From assembly GCA_003134655.1 (NCBI GenBank), contig PLBY01000045.1, forward strand, positions 206,322 through 270,321: DNA of 64,000 nt, read 5' to 3'. Below the pieces are notes generated by a model. That model was not told the origin of the DNA. It saw nothing but the letters and a program-made list of their open reading frames with translations, and searched no databases. This stretch comes from Acidobacteriaceae bacterium. GTDB taxonomy: Bacteria; Acidobacteriota; Terriglobia; Terriglobales; Acidobacteriaceae. Each line of letters opens with the position of its first letter. Position 1 is the first letter of the stretch. A program made the position numbers and the translations under genes. This document shows positions 51,460 to 60,199 of this stretch, in pieces.

Positions 51460-52623
51460 TCAAGCGGCCCTCTTCATTCTTGCCAGGCCGCGATCATCGG
51501 CTGCGGCTTGCAATTTATCGGACAGCAATCCGGGCTTGGCGGTCACGGCAGGAATAAATTCCGGATACACCGGAAGACGCTGCTGCAAGGTGAATCCTTT
51601 GGCTTCGGTGCGCAGGCGCAGTTGCTCCAGGTGCGGCCAGGGCTTTTCCGGATTGATGAAGTCAGGGGTCAGTGGCGACACTCCTCCCCAATCGTTGATG
51701 CCGGCGTCCATCAAGTCATCATAGTAAGGTGCGGAGAGGTTGGGCGGGGCTTGAATATTGACGTTGGGGAGTAACAAGCGAGCTACCGCCACGGCGCGGA
51801 GCATCTCGCCGCGCGTGGGTTCGGGCCAGTTCGCCATGGGAATCGCAGGCTTCACGCGGAAGTTCTGCACGATCACTTCCTGGATGTGGCCGTAGCGGTC
51901 GTTCATATCGCGGATCGCGAGCAGCGTGTCAACGCGGTCTTCGAGTGATTCTCCGATGCCGATCAGCAGGCCCGTGGTGAAAGGGACATTCTGCTTGCCG
52001 GCATCTTCGATGGTGCGCAGGCGCTTGGCCGGGACTTTGTCGGGAGCGTTGTCGTGCGCCGCGCCGGGAGCCAGCAGAGCTGCGTTGGTGGTCTCGAGCA
52101 TGAGGCCCATGCTGGGGGAGACGGCGGCGAGACGGGCGATCCATTCGGCGCTGAGCAGGCCGGGATTCGGGTGAGGCAGCAGGCTGGTCCCGCGCAGCAC
52201 GAGCTCGCACATGGCCTCGAGATAGTGCAGCGTCGACTTGTAACCGAGGTGTCGCAGCGTCTCACGCATCTCGGGAAACAGCAGTTCGGGCTTGTCGCCA
52301 AGGCTGAAGAGGGCTTCGGTGCATCCGAGTTTCTCGCCGGCGCGGGCGACCGAGAGGACTTCGTCCGGGGTCATGGTATGCGCGCCGGGATCGCCAGGAT
52401 CGCGGCGGAAGGTGCAGTATCCGCAGTAGTCGCGGCAGAGATTGGTCAGCGGAAGGAAGACTTTGCGCGAATAAGTAATAGCGCCAGGCTTGAAGCGTTC
52501 TTTGGCGGCGCGGGCGGCGGCAAGCAACTCGGGGAGATCTTCGTCGGAGCAGCCGATCAGGTGCAGGGCATCTCCACGAGAAATGGGAGCCGCAGGCGCG
52601 ATGGAGGTGACGGTCACGTCCAT
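51460..52623 (-). CDS. cofG: FO synthase subunit 1 (CofG)
   Basis: CofG is the second radical SAM half of FO synthase and closes the deazaflavin ring. The 387-residue product has CxxxCxxC (NLCRDYCGYCTFRRDPGDPG), CTEALFSLGDKPE, TTGLLIGIGESLEDRVDTLLAIRD, VIVQNFRVKPAIPM and GINDWGGVSPLTPDFINPEKPWP. CofG and CofH are separate here, as in archaea and cyanobacteria, not fused as in actinobacterial FbiC. The start chosen is ATG 52623; the frame is open further upstream but runs into repeat DNA. First gene of the F420 operon. Confidence 0.95.
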   Translation of the reverse strand: MDVTVTSIAPAAPISRGDALHLIGCSDEDLPELLAAARAAKERFKPGAITYSRKVFLPLTNLCRDYCGYCTFRRDPGDPGAHTMTPDEVLSVARAGEKLGCTEALFSLGDKPELLFPEMRETLRHLGYKSTLHYLEAMCELVLRGTSLLPHPNPGLLSAEWIARLAAVSPSMGLMLETTNAALLAPGAAHDNAPDKVPAKRLRTIEDAGKQNVPFTTGLLIGIGESLEDRVDTLLAIRDMNDRYGHIQEVIVQNFRVKPAIPMANWPEPTRGEMLRAVAVARLLLPNVNIQAPPNLSAPYYDDLMDAGINDWGGVSPLTPDFINPEKPWPHLEQLRLRTEAKGFTLQQRLPVYPEFIPAVTAKPGLLSDKLQAAADDRGLARMKRAA

Positions 52624-52675
52624 CGAATGATACAACGTGTCGTGGTAATGTAGCGGTTCGTGTGAGATGGTTGAT

Positions 52676-52812
52676 TCGTGTGGGACCGGGTCTTCGACCC
52701 GGTCGCGGCGCGAAGCGCCGCTGGGGTCTGGCTTGAAGCTTGATTTGTGGTTAGAAGAAAATGCGGCCCTACGGGCCGCGGCCGGGTCAAAGACCCGGCC
52801 CCACACAGGAAC
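52676..52812. repeat. Inverted pair of REP-like hairpins (BIME-like) between divergent genes
   Basis: The left unit is CGTGTGGGACCGGGTC-TTC-GACCCGGT; the right unit is GCCGGGTC-AAA-GACCCGGC followed by CCCACACAGG. The two face each other with opposite tails about 120 bases apart. Further small hairpins (GGCGCGAAGCGCC; GCGGCCCTACGGGCCGC) lie between. This region must also hold the promoters of the F420 operon and the flavin reductase. Confidence 0.82.
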
Positions 52813-52830
52813 AGAAGCACAGAAGCAGCG

Positions 52831-53331
52831 ATGAGCTTGAATTCTCTGGAATTTCGCAAAGCGATGGGATGCTTCGCCACCGGGGTGACGATCATTACGG
52901 TCGATCTCGAGGGCGAGGTGCACGGCATGACCGCCAACGCGTTCGCTTCGGTCTCGCTCGATCCGCCGCTGGTGCTGGTTTGCGTCGACAACAGCACGAG
53001 GACGCACACGCATCTCCACACCAAGAAACGATTTGGGATCAACGTGCTCTGCGAGGATCAGCGGGCGATTTCGGAGTACTACGCACGCGCCGAGCGCACG
53101 CACGAGAAAGCGGCGGCCGAGGCGGGCGCGCGTTTTGATCGCACTAAACTTGGGACTCCGATGCTGCATGGGGCGCTGACGTACCTGGAATGCCGCCTCG
53201 ATTCGGCGCAGGTAGCCGGGGATCACACTATTTTTATTGCGCAAGTGGAGGACGTGGTGGTGCGGGAGGGAGAACCGCTGCTGTTCTTCCGGGGAAAGTA
53301 TCGAGGGGTGGGTGAGGAAGTGGGGAAGTAG
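52831..53331 (+). CDS. Flavin reductase-like FMN-binding split-barrel protein
   Basis: The 166-residue product begins [24 protein letters not shown] and shows [41 protein letters not shown] and [28 protein letters not shown], the flavin reductase (RutF/HpaC-type) family. It probably reduces free FMN or FAD with NAD(P)H or works as the reductase of a monooxygenase. It is divergent from cofG, so an F420 or flavin link is suggested only by position. Confidence 0.9.
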   Translation: MSLNSLEFRKAMGCFATGVTIITVDLEGEVHGMTANAFASVSLDPPLVLVCVDNSTRTHTHLHTKKRFGINVLCEDQRAISEYYARAERTHEKAAAEAGARFDRTKLGTPMLHGALTYLECRLDSAQVAGDHTIFIAQVEDVVVREGEPLLFFRGKYRGVGEEVGK

Positions 53332-53413
53332 TTGGCCGTTGCCGATGTCACTTTTTAGGCCTTTCGTACATCCAATCAGTGTTGAGATTAATCATCGAAA
53401 ATGGGGTTCATTC

Positions 53414-53830
53414 ATGTCAGAAAAGACGGTTGAGAAGGTTACGAAGTCGGAAACGGAGTGGAAGAATCAGCTGACCGACGAGCAGTTTCATGTGACGCGC
53501 CAGGCGGGGACCGAGTGTGCCTTTACCGGGAAATACTGGAATACGAAAGAGCCGGGGATGTACCACTGCGTGTGCTGCGGATCGCCGCTGTTTGATTCGC
53601 AGACGAAGTTTAATTCAGGGACGGGGTGGCCGAGTTTCACCAAGCCTGCCGAGGGCGGCGGAGTGGTCGAGCATCGGGATACACAGTACGAGATGGTGCG
53701 GACCGAAGTTCGCTGCGCCAAGTGTGATGCGCATCTGGGGCACGTGTTCGAGGATGGTCCGGCGCCCACGGGGTTGCGCTATTGCATGAATTCGGCGGCG
53801 CTCGATTTGCGGCCGGCGGAGAAGAAGTAA
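53414..53830 (+). CDS. msrB: Peptide-methionine (R)-S-oxide reductase
   Basis: MsrB reduces methionine-R-sulfoxide in oxidised proteins. The 138-residue product has [19 protein letters not shown], zinc cysteines CVCCG and [15 protein letters not shown], and the catalytic Cys in [12 protein letters not shown]. No signal peptide is seen. It is 82 bases downstream of the flavin reductase gene. Confidence 0.95.
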   Translation: MSEKTVEKVTKSETEWKNQLTDEQFHVTRQAGTECAFTGKYWNTKEPGMYHCVCCGSPLFDSQTKFNSGTGWPSFTKPAEGGGVVEHRDTQYEMVRTEVRCAKCDAHLGHVFEDGPAPTGLRYCMNSAALDLRPAEKK

Positions 53831-53915
53831 AAAGCCGTCCGGTTTTGTAAGTTTTCACCTGCCGATTTTTGTAAGTCGTTGTGTCTTCGTGTAAGTGATT
53901 GAAAAGTCGTAGAAC

Positions 53916-53946
53916 GGCCCCGGCAAGCTCCAGGGCCTTTCTTTTT
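53916..53946 (+). terminator. Rho-independent terminator candidate after msrB
   Basis: GGCCC (53916-53920) and GGGCC (53933-53937) flank a 12-base loop and are followed by TTTCTTTTT. The stem is short but G+C-only and the T-tract is clear. Confidence 0.6.
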
Positions 53947-54158
53947 GCTGCGTCTGATACATTCCTCGTCCGCGGAGTCGATCGTCGCAGCAAGGGCCGT
54001 TGTCGGCCCCGCAAAGGGCATTCTGCGAAGTGAGCGGACGTCTTTTGCGCGCTGCCAAAACCGCGTAAAACTCAAGCGCGCTTGATATTTATACGTACCA
54101 GTATGTACGTACAAATGACATAAGCCCAATGCGATGAAGAGTTTGAGCGGAAAGCGAG

Positions 54159-54182
54159 AGGGGCACGCGTGAGCGTGCCCCT
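54159..54182. repeat. Perfect 10-pair hairpin after the bactofilin gene
   Basis: AGGGGCACGC, loop GTGA, GCGTGCCCCT. It sits 29 bases past the bactofilin stop. There is no strong T-tract on either strand, so it may be a repeat or a weak terminator. Confidence 0.65.
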
Positions 54183-54211
54183 GATTTACCCCAGACGTTC
54201 GGCCTGCCAAA

Positions 54212-54694
54212 TTACGCGCTAGCTGTTGCAGCCATGCCCTTGGGAGCCTCGGATGCCTTCGGCTGCGCGTTCTGCTTGCCTTCGTTGCGAACCTGAATTC
54301 CACCCTTGAGCGAAGCGCCGTCTTCGACGCTGATGCGCACGGTGGAGATGTCGCCCGCGACCGAACCTTCGGCGCGGATATCGACGCGGTCGCTGCACTC
54401 GATGTTGCCGGTCACCTTGCCCATGACCACAACTTCGCGGGCCTGAATGCTGGCGTCAACCTTGCCGTTGCGGCCGATGGTGACGCGGCTCTCGGGCATG
54501 GTGATTTTGCCTTCGATGCAGCCGTCAATGTAGAGAGCTTCGGAGCCGCTGATTTCGCCCTTGATGACCAAAGTGCGGCCGATGGTGGCCTGATCCACGG
54601 GAGCAGTGACGGTTTTGACTGGGTTGTAAGAGTTGGGGTTGGGGACCGGCGAGCCGGCCTTTTGGTTAAACGAGTTCTCCGACGACTGAAGCAT
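54212..54694 (-). CDS. Bactofilin (polymer-forming cytoskeletal protein)
   Basis: Bactofilins form nucleotide-independent filaments under the membrane and help shape, division and stalk formation. The 160-residue product has the beta-helix core with its regular turn pattern (IGRTLVIKGEISGSEALYID, KITMPESRVTIGRNGKVDAS, EVVVMGKVTGNIECSDRVDI, EGSVAGDISTVRISVEDGAS) and disordered ends. The ATG at 54694 follows AAGGAAGG; an upstream ATG at 54745 is less likely. Confidence 0.93.
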   Translation of the reverse strand: MLQSSENSFNQKAGSPVPNPNSYNPVKTVTAPVDQATIGRTLVIKGEISGSEALYIDGCIEGKITMPESRVTIGRNGKVDASIQAREVVVMGKVTGNIECSDRVDIRAEGSVAGDISTVRISVEDGASLKGGIQVRNEGKQNAQPKASEAPKGMAATASA

Positions 54695-54879
54695 GCGACC
54701 TTCCTTGGGTTCCCGCGCGGCGCCTTGCCCTTGGGTTCCTGGCACCTATTCCTGCGGTTGGTCTTGAAATTTGTGGCCTGCGGCAGTTGCTGGCCACTTG
54801 GCCACCCTGAATATCGCACAGGCGTAAGGGCGGGAGAGGTTACGGAAGGTGGTGTCCGGGTGCGGAGGCCGGATTCGCG

Positions 54880-56871
54880 CTAGTCGGAGCCTTGCAGGGC
54901 TTCGGCCATGTCTTCCCACTCTTTGATTAGCGCAGCATGGTTTGCCTTGTGCTGGTCAAGTTCCTGCGACTGGCGCTGGCTGTCTTCGGCGCTGACGAAA
55001 TTCTGCATGGCTGTCTCAAGATGCGCGATGGAGGCCTCGGTCCGGCTGATTTCTTCTTCTAATTGGTGAACCCGGTCTTCCATCTGTTTCCGCTTGATGG
55101 GATTCAGGCGCTTCTTGGCTTCGACCGGATCGCCGGATCCATTTCCATTTGCAGGCGCGGTTGCGGCGGCGGACTTTGGCGCGGGTGCCGGCTCATGTCG
55201 AGGCGCTTTCACTCCGGGGACGTCATCGAGCGTGGGCGCGACGTGCTGTCCGCCCTGTTTGCGCCAGAGATAGTCTTCGTAGTTGCCGGGGAAGACTTCA
55301 ACCTTGCCGCCGCCGACTTCGAAGACGCGCGTGGCCAGCTTGTCGATGAAGTATCGGTCGTGCGAGACGAAGACGACCGTGCCCGTGTATTTCACGAGAG
55401 CGTCGAGCAGCACGTCCTTGGCGCGCAGGTCGAGGTGGTTGGTCGGTTCGTCGAGCAACAGGAAGTTCGCGGGATGCAGCAGCAGGCGCAGCAGGGCGTA
55501 GCGGCCGCGCTCGCCGCCGGAGAGAACGCCGATCTTCTTGAACACGTCTTCGTCGGAGAACAGGAAACATCCCAGCAGGCTGCGCAGTTCGGTGTCGCCG
55601 CGGCCGGGCGATGCATCTCCCAGATCGTCGAGGATGCGGGCGTCGGGATCGAGTTCCTTGTACTGGTCCTGCGCGAAGTAGTCGGCTTCCACGTTGTGGC
55701 CGAGGCGGTATTCGCCCCGCGTGACCTTTTCGGTTCCGGCGAGCAGCTTGATTAGGGTGGACTTGCCAGCGCCGTTGACGCCTACCTGGGCGATGCGGTC
55801 TCCGCGCTCGATCATGAAGTCGACGTTGCGGAAGACTTCTTTGTCGGCACCACCATTCTTGCCCGGATAACTCTTGGCGACGCCCTCGAACTCGGCCACA
55901 ATGCGACCGCTGGGCTTGGGCTGCGGGAACGAGAAGTGGATGGTCTTCTCTTCCGGCGGAATTTCGATGCGCTCGATCTTCTCCAGTTCCTTGATGCGGC
56001 TCTGTACCTGCTTAGCCTTCGTCGCCTGGTAGCGGAAGCGGTTGATGAACACTTCGAGTTGCTCGATGCGGTCGCGCTGGTTCCGGTAGGCGGCGGTCAG
56101 TTGCTCGTTGCGCTGCGTCTTCTGGGACAGGAACTTGTCGTAGTTTCCCGTGTAGAACCAGAAGCGTTTGTTCCAGATTTCCGCGATCTTGTTGACCGTG
56201 ACGTCCAGAAAGTAGCGGTCGTGCGAAATCAGCACGAAGGCGTGCGGATAATTCTGCAAATATTCTTCCAGCCAGTTGCGGGCTTCGAGATCGAGATGGT
56301 TGGTGGGTTCGTCGAGCAACAGGAGGTTGGGTTGTTGCAAAAGAAGCTTGGCGAGGGCGAGGCGCATCTGCCATCCGCCGGAGAACTCGTCGGTCAGGCG
56401 CGGCCAGTCTTCTTTGGTGAAGCCCAAGCCCATCAGAACGCGCCCGACTTCGGCTTCGATCGAGTAGCCGTCGCGGGTGCGGAACTCGTGTTCCACGCGG
56501 TGGTAGCGGTCGGCGACGGCGGAATACTCCGGGCTGGTATGGTCGAGTTCCGCCATGCTGTGCGTGAGTGATTCGAGTTCAGTCTCCATCGCTCGCAAAT
56601 CGTCGAACACCGACATGCACTCGGCGAAGACGCTGCGGCCGGAGAGGGTGAGGCCATCCTGCGGAAGGTATCCGGCGGAGGTTCCTTTAGCGACGACGAG
56701 GCTGCCGTAGTCGAACGTGTCCATGCCGGCGAGAACCTTCATCAGCGTGGACTTGCCGGTGCCGTTGCCACCGACGAGGCCGATGCGGTCATGGTTCGTG
56801 ATGAGCCAGTCCGCATTTTCGAAGAGGAGTTTGTGGCCGAAACGTTTTCCGGCGCCGGAGAGCTGAATCAT
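54880..56871 (-). CDS. ABC-F family ATPase
   Basis: The 663-residue protein has two ABC domains in one chain: Walker A GGNGTGKST and GVNGAGKST, signatures EFSGGWQMRLALAK and VLSGGERGRYALL, Walker B LLLLDEPTNHLDL (twice), and the ABC-F linker between them (EQLTAAYRNQRDRIEQLEVF, FRYQATKAKQVQSRIKELEK). A C-terminal coiled-coil domain (about 590-660) is of the Uup type. There are no membrane segments. ABC-F proteins act on the ribosome, in translation quality control or antibiotic protection; which one is not clear. Confidence 0.93.
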   Translation of the reverse strand: MIQLSGAGKRFGHKLLFENADWLITNHDRIGLVGGNGTGKSTLMKVLAGMDTFDYGSLVVAKGTSAGYLPQDGLTLSGRSVFAECMSVFDDLRAMETELESLTHSMAELDHTSPEYSAVADRYHRVEHEFRTRDGYSIEAEVGRVLMGLGFTKEDWPRLTDEFSGGWQMRLALAKLLLQQPNLLLLDEPTNHLDLEARNWLEEYLQNYPHAFVLISHDRYFLDVTVNKIAEIWNKRFWFYTGNYDKFLSQKTQRNEQLTAAYRNQRDRIEQLEVFINRFRYQATKAKQVQSRIKELEKIERIEIPPEEKTIHFSFPQPKPSGRIVAEFEGVAKSYPGKNGGADKEVFRNVDFMIERGDRIAQVGVNGAGKSTLIKLLAGTEKVTRGEYRLGHNVEADYFAQDQYKELDPDARILDDLGDASPGRGDTELRSLLGCFLFSDEDVFKKIGVLSGGERGRYALLRLLLHPANFLLLDEPTNHLDLRAKDVLLDALVKYTGTVVFVSHDRYFIDKLATRVFEVGGGKVEVFPGNYEDYLWRKQGGQHVAPTLDDVPGVKAPRHEPAPAPKSAAATAPANGNGSGDPVEAKKRLNPIKRKQMEDRVHQLEEEISRTEASIAHLETAMQNFVSAEDSQRQSQELDQHKANHAALIKEWEDMAEALQGSD

Positions 56872-56926
56872 GGGCTGGGATTATCGTCTCATAAACGGGG
56901 ACGGTCGACACTCACACGAAAAGCGG

Positions 56927-56977
56927 TTAACCACAGAGGACGCGGAGGACACAGAGGACACAGAGGACACAGAGGAA
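56927..56977. repeat. Tandem 9-mer repeat (ACACAGAGG)
   Basis: ACCACAGAGGACGCGGAGG is followed by three units of ACACAGAGG. This is the same family as 7038-7088 and lies between the NUDIX and ABC-F genes. Confidence 0.85.
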
Positions 56978-56984
56978 CAACTAC

Positions 56985-57527
56985 TCACGGCCAGACTACG
57001 TTCGCGATGGGATCTCTTGCTGGCCGAGCGTTGCGCGGGCCGGGATAGGTTCCCCAGAGTTCGTGGTGGAACTGGATCCGTTCGAGCGCGCGGTCGATCA
57101 CGGCTTCGAGTTCGTGAAGATATTTCACTTCGCGCCCCTTCGCCAGGCGGCGCTTTGCTTCTTCCGGGCTGAACCATGTGGGGCGGCGGTTGTCTTCGTC
57201 GGGGCGGCGCATTTGATGGATTTCCATCAGGAAGGCTTTGATGACGAATTCCTGCACGCCGCCGGGTTGCCAGAAAACGCCCTTGGAATGAATGTAGAGG
57301 TGGAAGTGGCGCGGCTCGATCGTGCCCAGAGCGCCGGCCTCTTCCGCGGCTTCGCGTTCAGCGGCTTGGCTATGCGACAGTCGGGCGTCGGTCGATCCCT
57401 TGGGGAAAGTCCATTTGTTGCCACCGTTAGTATTAACCAGAAGGAACTCAATTGCCGTACCGCGCCTGCGGTAACAGATGGCAGCCACCTGCAGCGGCAA
57501 GGACTTCGCGACGCGGGCTGAACCCAT
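56985..57527 (-). CDS. NUDIX hydrolase
   Basis: The 180-residue protein has VAAICYRRRGTAIEFLLVNTNGGNKWTFPKG and a Nudix box GSTDARLSHSQAAEREAAEE followed by AGA. The first Glu of the consensus is Leu, while the REAAEEAG catalytic half is intact. The FPKG sequence is common in diadenosine polyphosphate hydrolases. The C-terminus extends beyond the domain. The start at 57527 follows AGGAGG. Confidence 0.9.
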   Translation of the reverse strand: MGSARVAKSLPLQVAAICYRRRGTAIEFLLVNTNGGNKWTFPKGSTDARLSHSQAAEREAAEEAGALGTIEPRHFHLYIHSKGVFWQPGGVQEFVIKAFLMEIHQMRRPDEDNRRPTWFSPEEAKRRLAKGREVKYLHELEAVIDRALERIQFHHELWGTYPGPRNARPARDPIANVVWP

Positions 57528-57606
57528 GGGCCCCTCCTGAAAAGGCTACATGCAAGATATTTCACCAGTGTTAAAGTGCAACAAAAATTGTGCACCATCG
57601 AGGGTT

Positions 57607-57627
57607 ACGAAAGGGTTACGTACCCTT
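57607..57627. repeat. Small hairpin GAAAGGGT/ACCCTTTC
   Basis: GAAAGGGT, TACGT, ACCCTTTC: a perfect eight-pair stem between the NUDIX and SDR genes. It is next to a direct repeat GGGTTACG. Possible operator for the NUDIX gene. Confidence 0.5.
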
Positions 57628-57659
57628 TCGGGAAACAGCGCATCTGCCTCCACAGTCTT

Positions 57660-58349
57660 TCACAGTCCTTCCCCATACACGGGAATGGCTGCTCCGGTCA
57701 CGTCCTTTCCCGCATCGCTGGCGAGCCAAACGATGAGGCTGGCAATGGATGCCGGCTGCACCCACTGCGAAACATCGGCGCCGGGCATGGCATTGCGGTT
57801 GGCGGGAGTGTCGATCGTACCGGGCAGCAAGACGTTGGCGGTGATGCCGGCGTCTTTGTTTTCGATCGCGACGGTGCGGATCAGCGATACGAGCGCCGCC
57901 TTGGACGCACTGTAGGCGCCGACGCTCGCGCCGGGAGCTTCCGCGGCGCGGCTGCCGATGGCGATGATGCGTCCGGCTTTTGCTTTGCGCATGTGCGGGA
58001 GGACCGCCCGCAAAGTGTGAAATGCGCTGTGGAGGTTCATGTCGAACATGCGCTGGAAGGTGGCGTCGTCAGTGTCGGCGACTGTCTGGCCTCCAGCAAA
58101 GCCGCCGACCAGGTGGGCCAGGACGTCGAGTTTTCCGAAGCGGGCGATGACCGTGTCGGCTGCCTTCTTCGCGGCGTCGAGACTGTCGAGCGCGGCGGGG
58201 AGCGCAGTGAAGTTCGGGTTGTCGAAATCGGACTGCTGGATTCTTGGCGCGAGGCCGACAACGGAAAAACCGGCGTCCAGCAAGGCTTTCGTGACGTACG
58301 TTCCAAGGCCGCCGTTGGCTCCGGTAACCAGGGCAATTCTTCCCGTCAT
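57660..58349 (-). CDS. Short-chain dehydrogenase/reductase
   Basis: The 229-residue SDR has the cofactor motif VTGANGGLG, LAHLVGGFAGG in place of the NNAG block, MNLHSAFHTLRAVLPHM, SRAAEAPGASVGAYSASKAA with the catalytic Tyr and Lys (YSASK), and NVLLPGTIDTP. Substrate is unknown. ATG at 58349 is favoured; an ATG at 58376 is possible. A six-pair inverted repeat, GAAATA-GCAG-TATTTC (58405-58420), lies upstream. Confidence 0.9.
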   Translation of the reverse strand: MTGRIALVTGANGGLGTYVTKALLDAGFSVVGLAPRIQQSDFDNPNFTALPAALDSLDAAKKAADTVIARFGKLDVLAHLVGGFAGGQTVADTDDATFQRMFDMNLHSAFHTLRAVLPHMRKAKAGRIIAIGSRAAEAPGASVGAYSASKAALVSLIRTVAIENKDAGITANVLLPGTIDTPANRNAMPGADVSQWVQPASIASLIVWLASDAGKDVTGAAIPVYGEGL

Positions 58350-58801
58350 AGGTGTCCGCTCCCAACTGAAACTCATCGTAAATGCTCGCTCGCGGGTTGT
58401 CGCTGAAATAGCAGTATTTCAAACAGTCCAAAAGAAGCGGACGCGTCCTCCGGGGAGTCCTAATCCCCAATTAAGAATCGGCAAAAGAGTGCAATTTTGA
58501 ACAGACAGGTCAGGGGTGTTACAGGAAAATATTGAGATTGCTTCAAACTGCGATCTCTGGCACGCGGCGATCGAGCAAAACGCTTGCGAGGCTCCATGCT
58601 GATGACTACCCTAATACTCTGCATGCTTTGGATGACGCTGAGCTCTTTCTTCCTCCTCCTTATCAGGATCGGTGCGAAGCCGGTGCCCGTGCCGCCCAGG
58701 CGATCAACGAGGTTACTCAGCATCGTCCAAGTTCGGATCGTTTTCTGATGTCCAAATAGTCGCCGAGCCCACTCGCTTTCTTCCACGAACGGGGTCGGTT
58801 C
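58350..58801. other. 452-base intergenic region, no confident gene
   Basis: It contains the inverted repeat at 58405-58420 and an AT-rich stretch (58470-58550). Open frames on both strands (58532-58759 plus; 58460-58786 minus) lack family features and codon bias. It probably holds the SDR promoter. Confidence 0.5.
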
Positions 58802-60094
58802 TCACGCTAGGTTCCGCTGCAGCGTCTCCCGATCCAATTCATTTTCCCAACGCGCTACCACCAACGTGGCCACGCCATTGCCGATCATATTGACCAAAGC
58901 GCGGAACATGCTCATGAAGCGGTCGATGCCGAGGATGAGCGCCATTCCAGCAACCGGAATTGTCGGAATTACGCTCAAGGTTCCGACCAGCGCGATGAAT
59001 GATGCCCCCTGCACGCCGCTCGCGCCCTTCGAGGTCAGCACTGCGACCGAAAAAAGCGTTGCCTGTTGCAGGAACGTCAAATGCGTATTCGTGGCCTGCG
59101 CAACGAACAGCGCGGCCAGTGTCATATACAGCGCGCTGCCATCGGTGTTGAACGTGTAGCCCGTGGGAACGACCAATCCGACCAGCGACCGCGAGCAGCC
59201 GAGTTCTTCCAGCTTTTCCATCAGCGTGGGGATGGCGGTCTCGGACGAACTGGTAGCCAGCACCAGAAGAATTTCTTCTTTAATCCGCAGCAGGAATTTC
59301 AACAGGCTGAATCCCGCCAGCCACGCGACTGCGCCGAATACGATCAAGACAAACAGAATCGAAGTGATCCAGAACGAAGCGATCAGCCGGAGCAGCGGGC
59401 CCAGGGAAGAGAGTCCGTATTTGCCAATGGTGAACGCCATGGCGCCAAATGCGCCGACGGGCGCAAGTTTCATGACAATGTTGACCATGCGGAACACGAC
59501 CTTGGTCAGAGACTCCAGCAGAGTGACCAGAGGCTTGGCATGTTCTCCCGCTGCCGACATGGCAAGTCCGAACAGGATCGAAACGAAGACGACTTCCAGG
59601 ATGTCGCCTTTGGCGAACGCATCCACGATGGTCGTCGGGATGATGTGCATCAGAAAGTCGGTGACCGTCTGCGCCTTGGCCTGTCCTGCGTAATCGGCAA
59701 CGGCGCGCGTGTCGAGAGTCGATGCGTCCACGTTGAAACCGGTACCGGGATGCACCACGTTCCCGACGATGAATCCGACGACCAGCGCGAGGGTCGAGAC
59801 GATTTCGAAATAGAGAAGAGCTTTCCCTCCGACGCGGCCGACCTTGCGCAAATCCCGCATCCCGGCGATCCCGGTAACCACGGTGCAGAAGATCATCACT
59901 GTAATGATCATGGTGATCAGGCGGATGAAGGCGTCGCCCAGCGGTTTCATCGCGACTGCTTTTGCGGGACTGATGTAGCCGAAGATGACCGCGACTACGA
60001 TTCCGAAACTGACCTGCACCCAGAGCGACGCATAGAAGCGTTTCGGGGGCGGGGCGGGAGCGTCGGACTGGGGCGTCGAGTGTGGAGTAGACAT
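58802..60094 (-). CDS. C4-dicarboxylate/H+ symporter (DctA type)
   Basis: DctA takes up succinate, fumarate and malate. The 430-residue product has eight or more membrane segments, starting [21 protein letters not shown], with [22 protein letters not shown], the serine-rich re-entrant loop [42 protein letters not shown], and the [48 protein letters not shown] block. These are sodium/dicarboxylate symporter hallmarks. Start ATG 60094; an ATG further upstream (60127) is less likely. Confidence 0.94.
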   Translation of the reverse strand: MSTPHSTPQSDAPAPPPKRFYASLWVQVSFGIVVAVIFGYISPAKAVAMKPLGDAFIRLITMIITVMIFCTVVTGIAGMRDLRKVGRVGGKALLYFEIVSTLALVVGFIVGNVVHPGTGFNVDASTLDTRAVADYAGQAKAQTVTDFLMHIIPTTIVDAFAKGDILEVVFVSILFGLAMSAAGEHAKPLVTLLESLTKVVFRMVNIVMKLAPVGAFGAMAFTIGKYGLSSLGPLLRLIASFWITSILFVLIVFGAVAWLAGFSLLKFLLRIKEEILLVLATSSSETAIPTLMEKLEELGCSRSLVGLVVPTGYTFNTDGSALYMTLAALFVAQATNTHLTFLQQATLFSVAVLTSKGASGVQGASFIALVGTLSVIPTIPVAGMALILGIDRFMSMFRALVNMIGNGVATLVVARWENELDRETLQRNLA

Positions 60095-60199
60095 AGTAAG
60101 TAATTCGAACTTGGTACGGTGGTCCAACCAGCATCAAAACATCGATTCCCAGCCTGCTGAAAAATCTCGTCCCAAATTCTTGGTGTTAAGAGGAGCGGT

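Larger units (their letters stand above)
53831..54211. other. 381-base convergent intergenic region
   Basis: It holds the msrB terminator candidate (53916-53946), an AT-richer part (54070-54120) and the hairpin at 54159-54182. No gene was found. Confidence 0.55.

Noticed and set aside
51460..53244. 594-codon minus-strand frame containing cofG
   Set aside because: The first about 200 codons are antisense to the flavin reductase gene and pass through repeat DNA; CofG itself starts at 52623.
58460..58786. Open frames on both strands between SDR and DctA
   Set aside because: They overlap each other and show no motif, no start signal and no codon bias like the neighbours.
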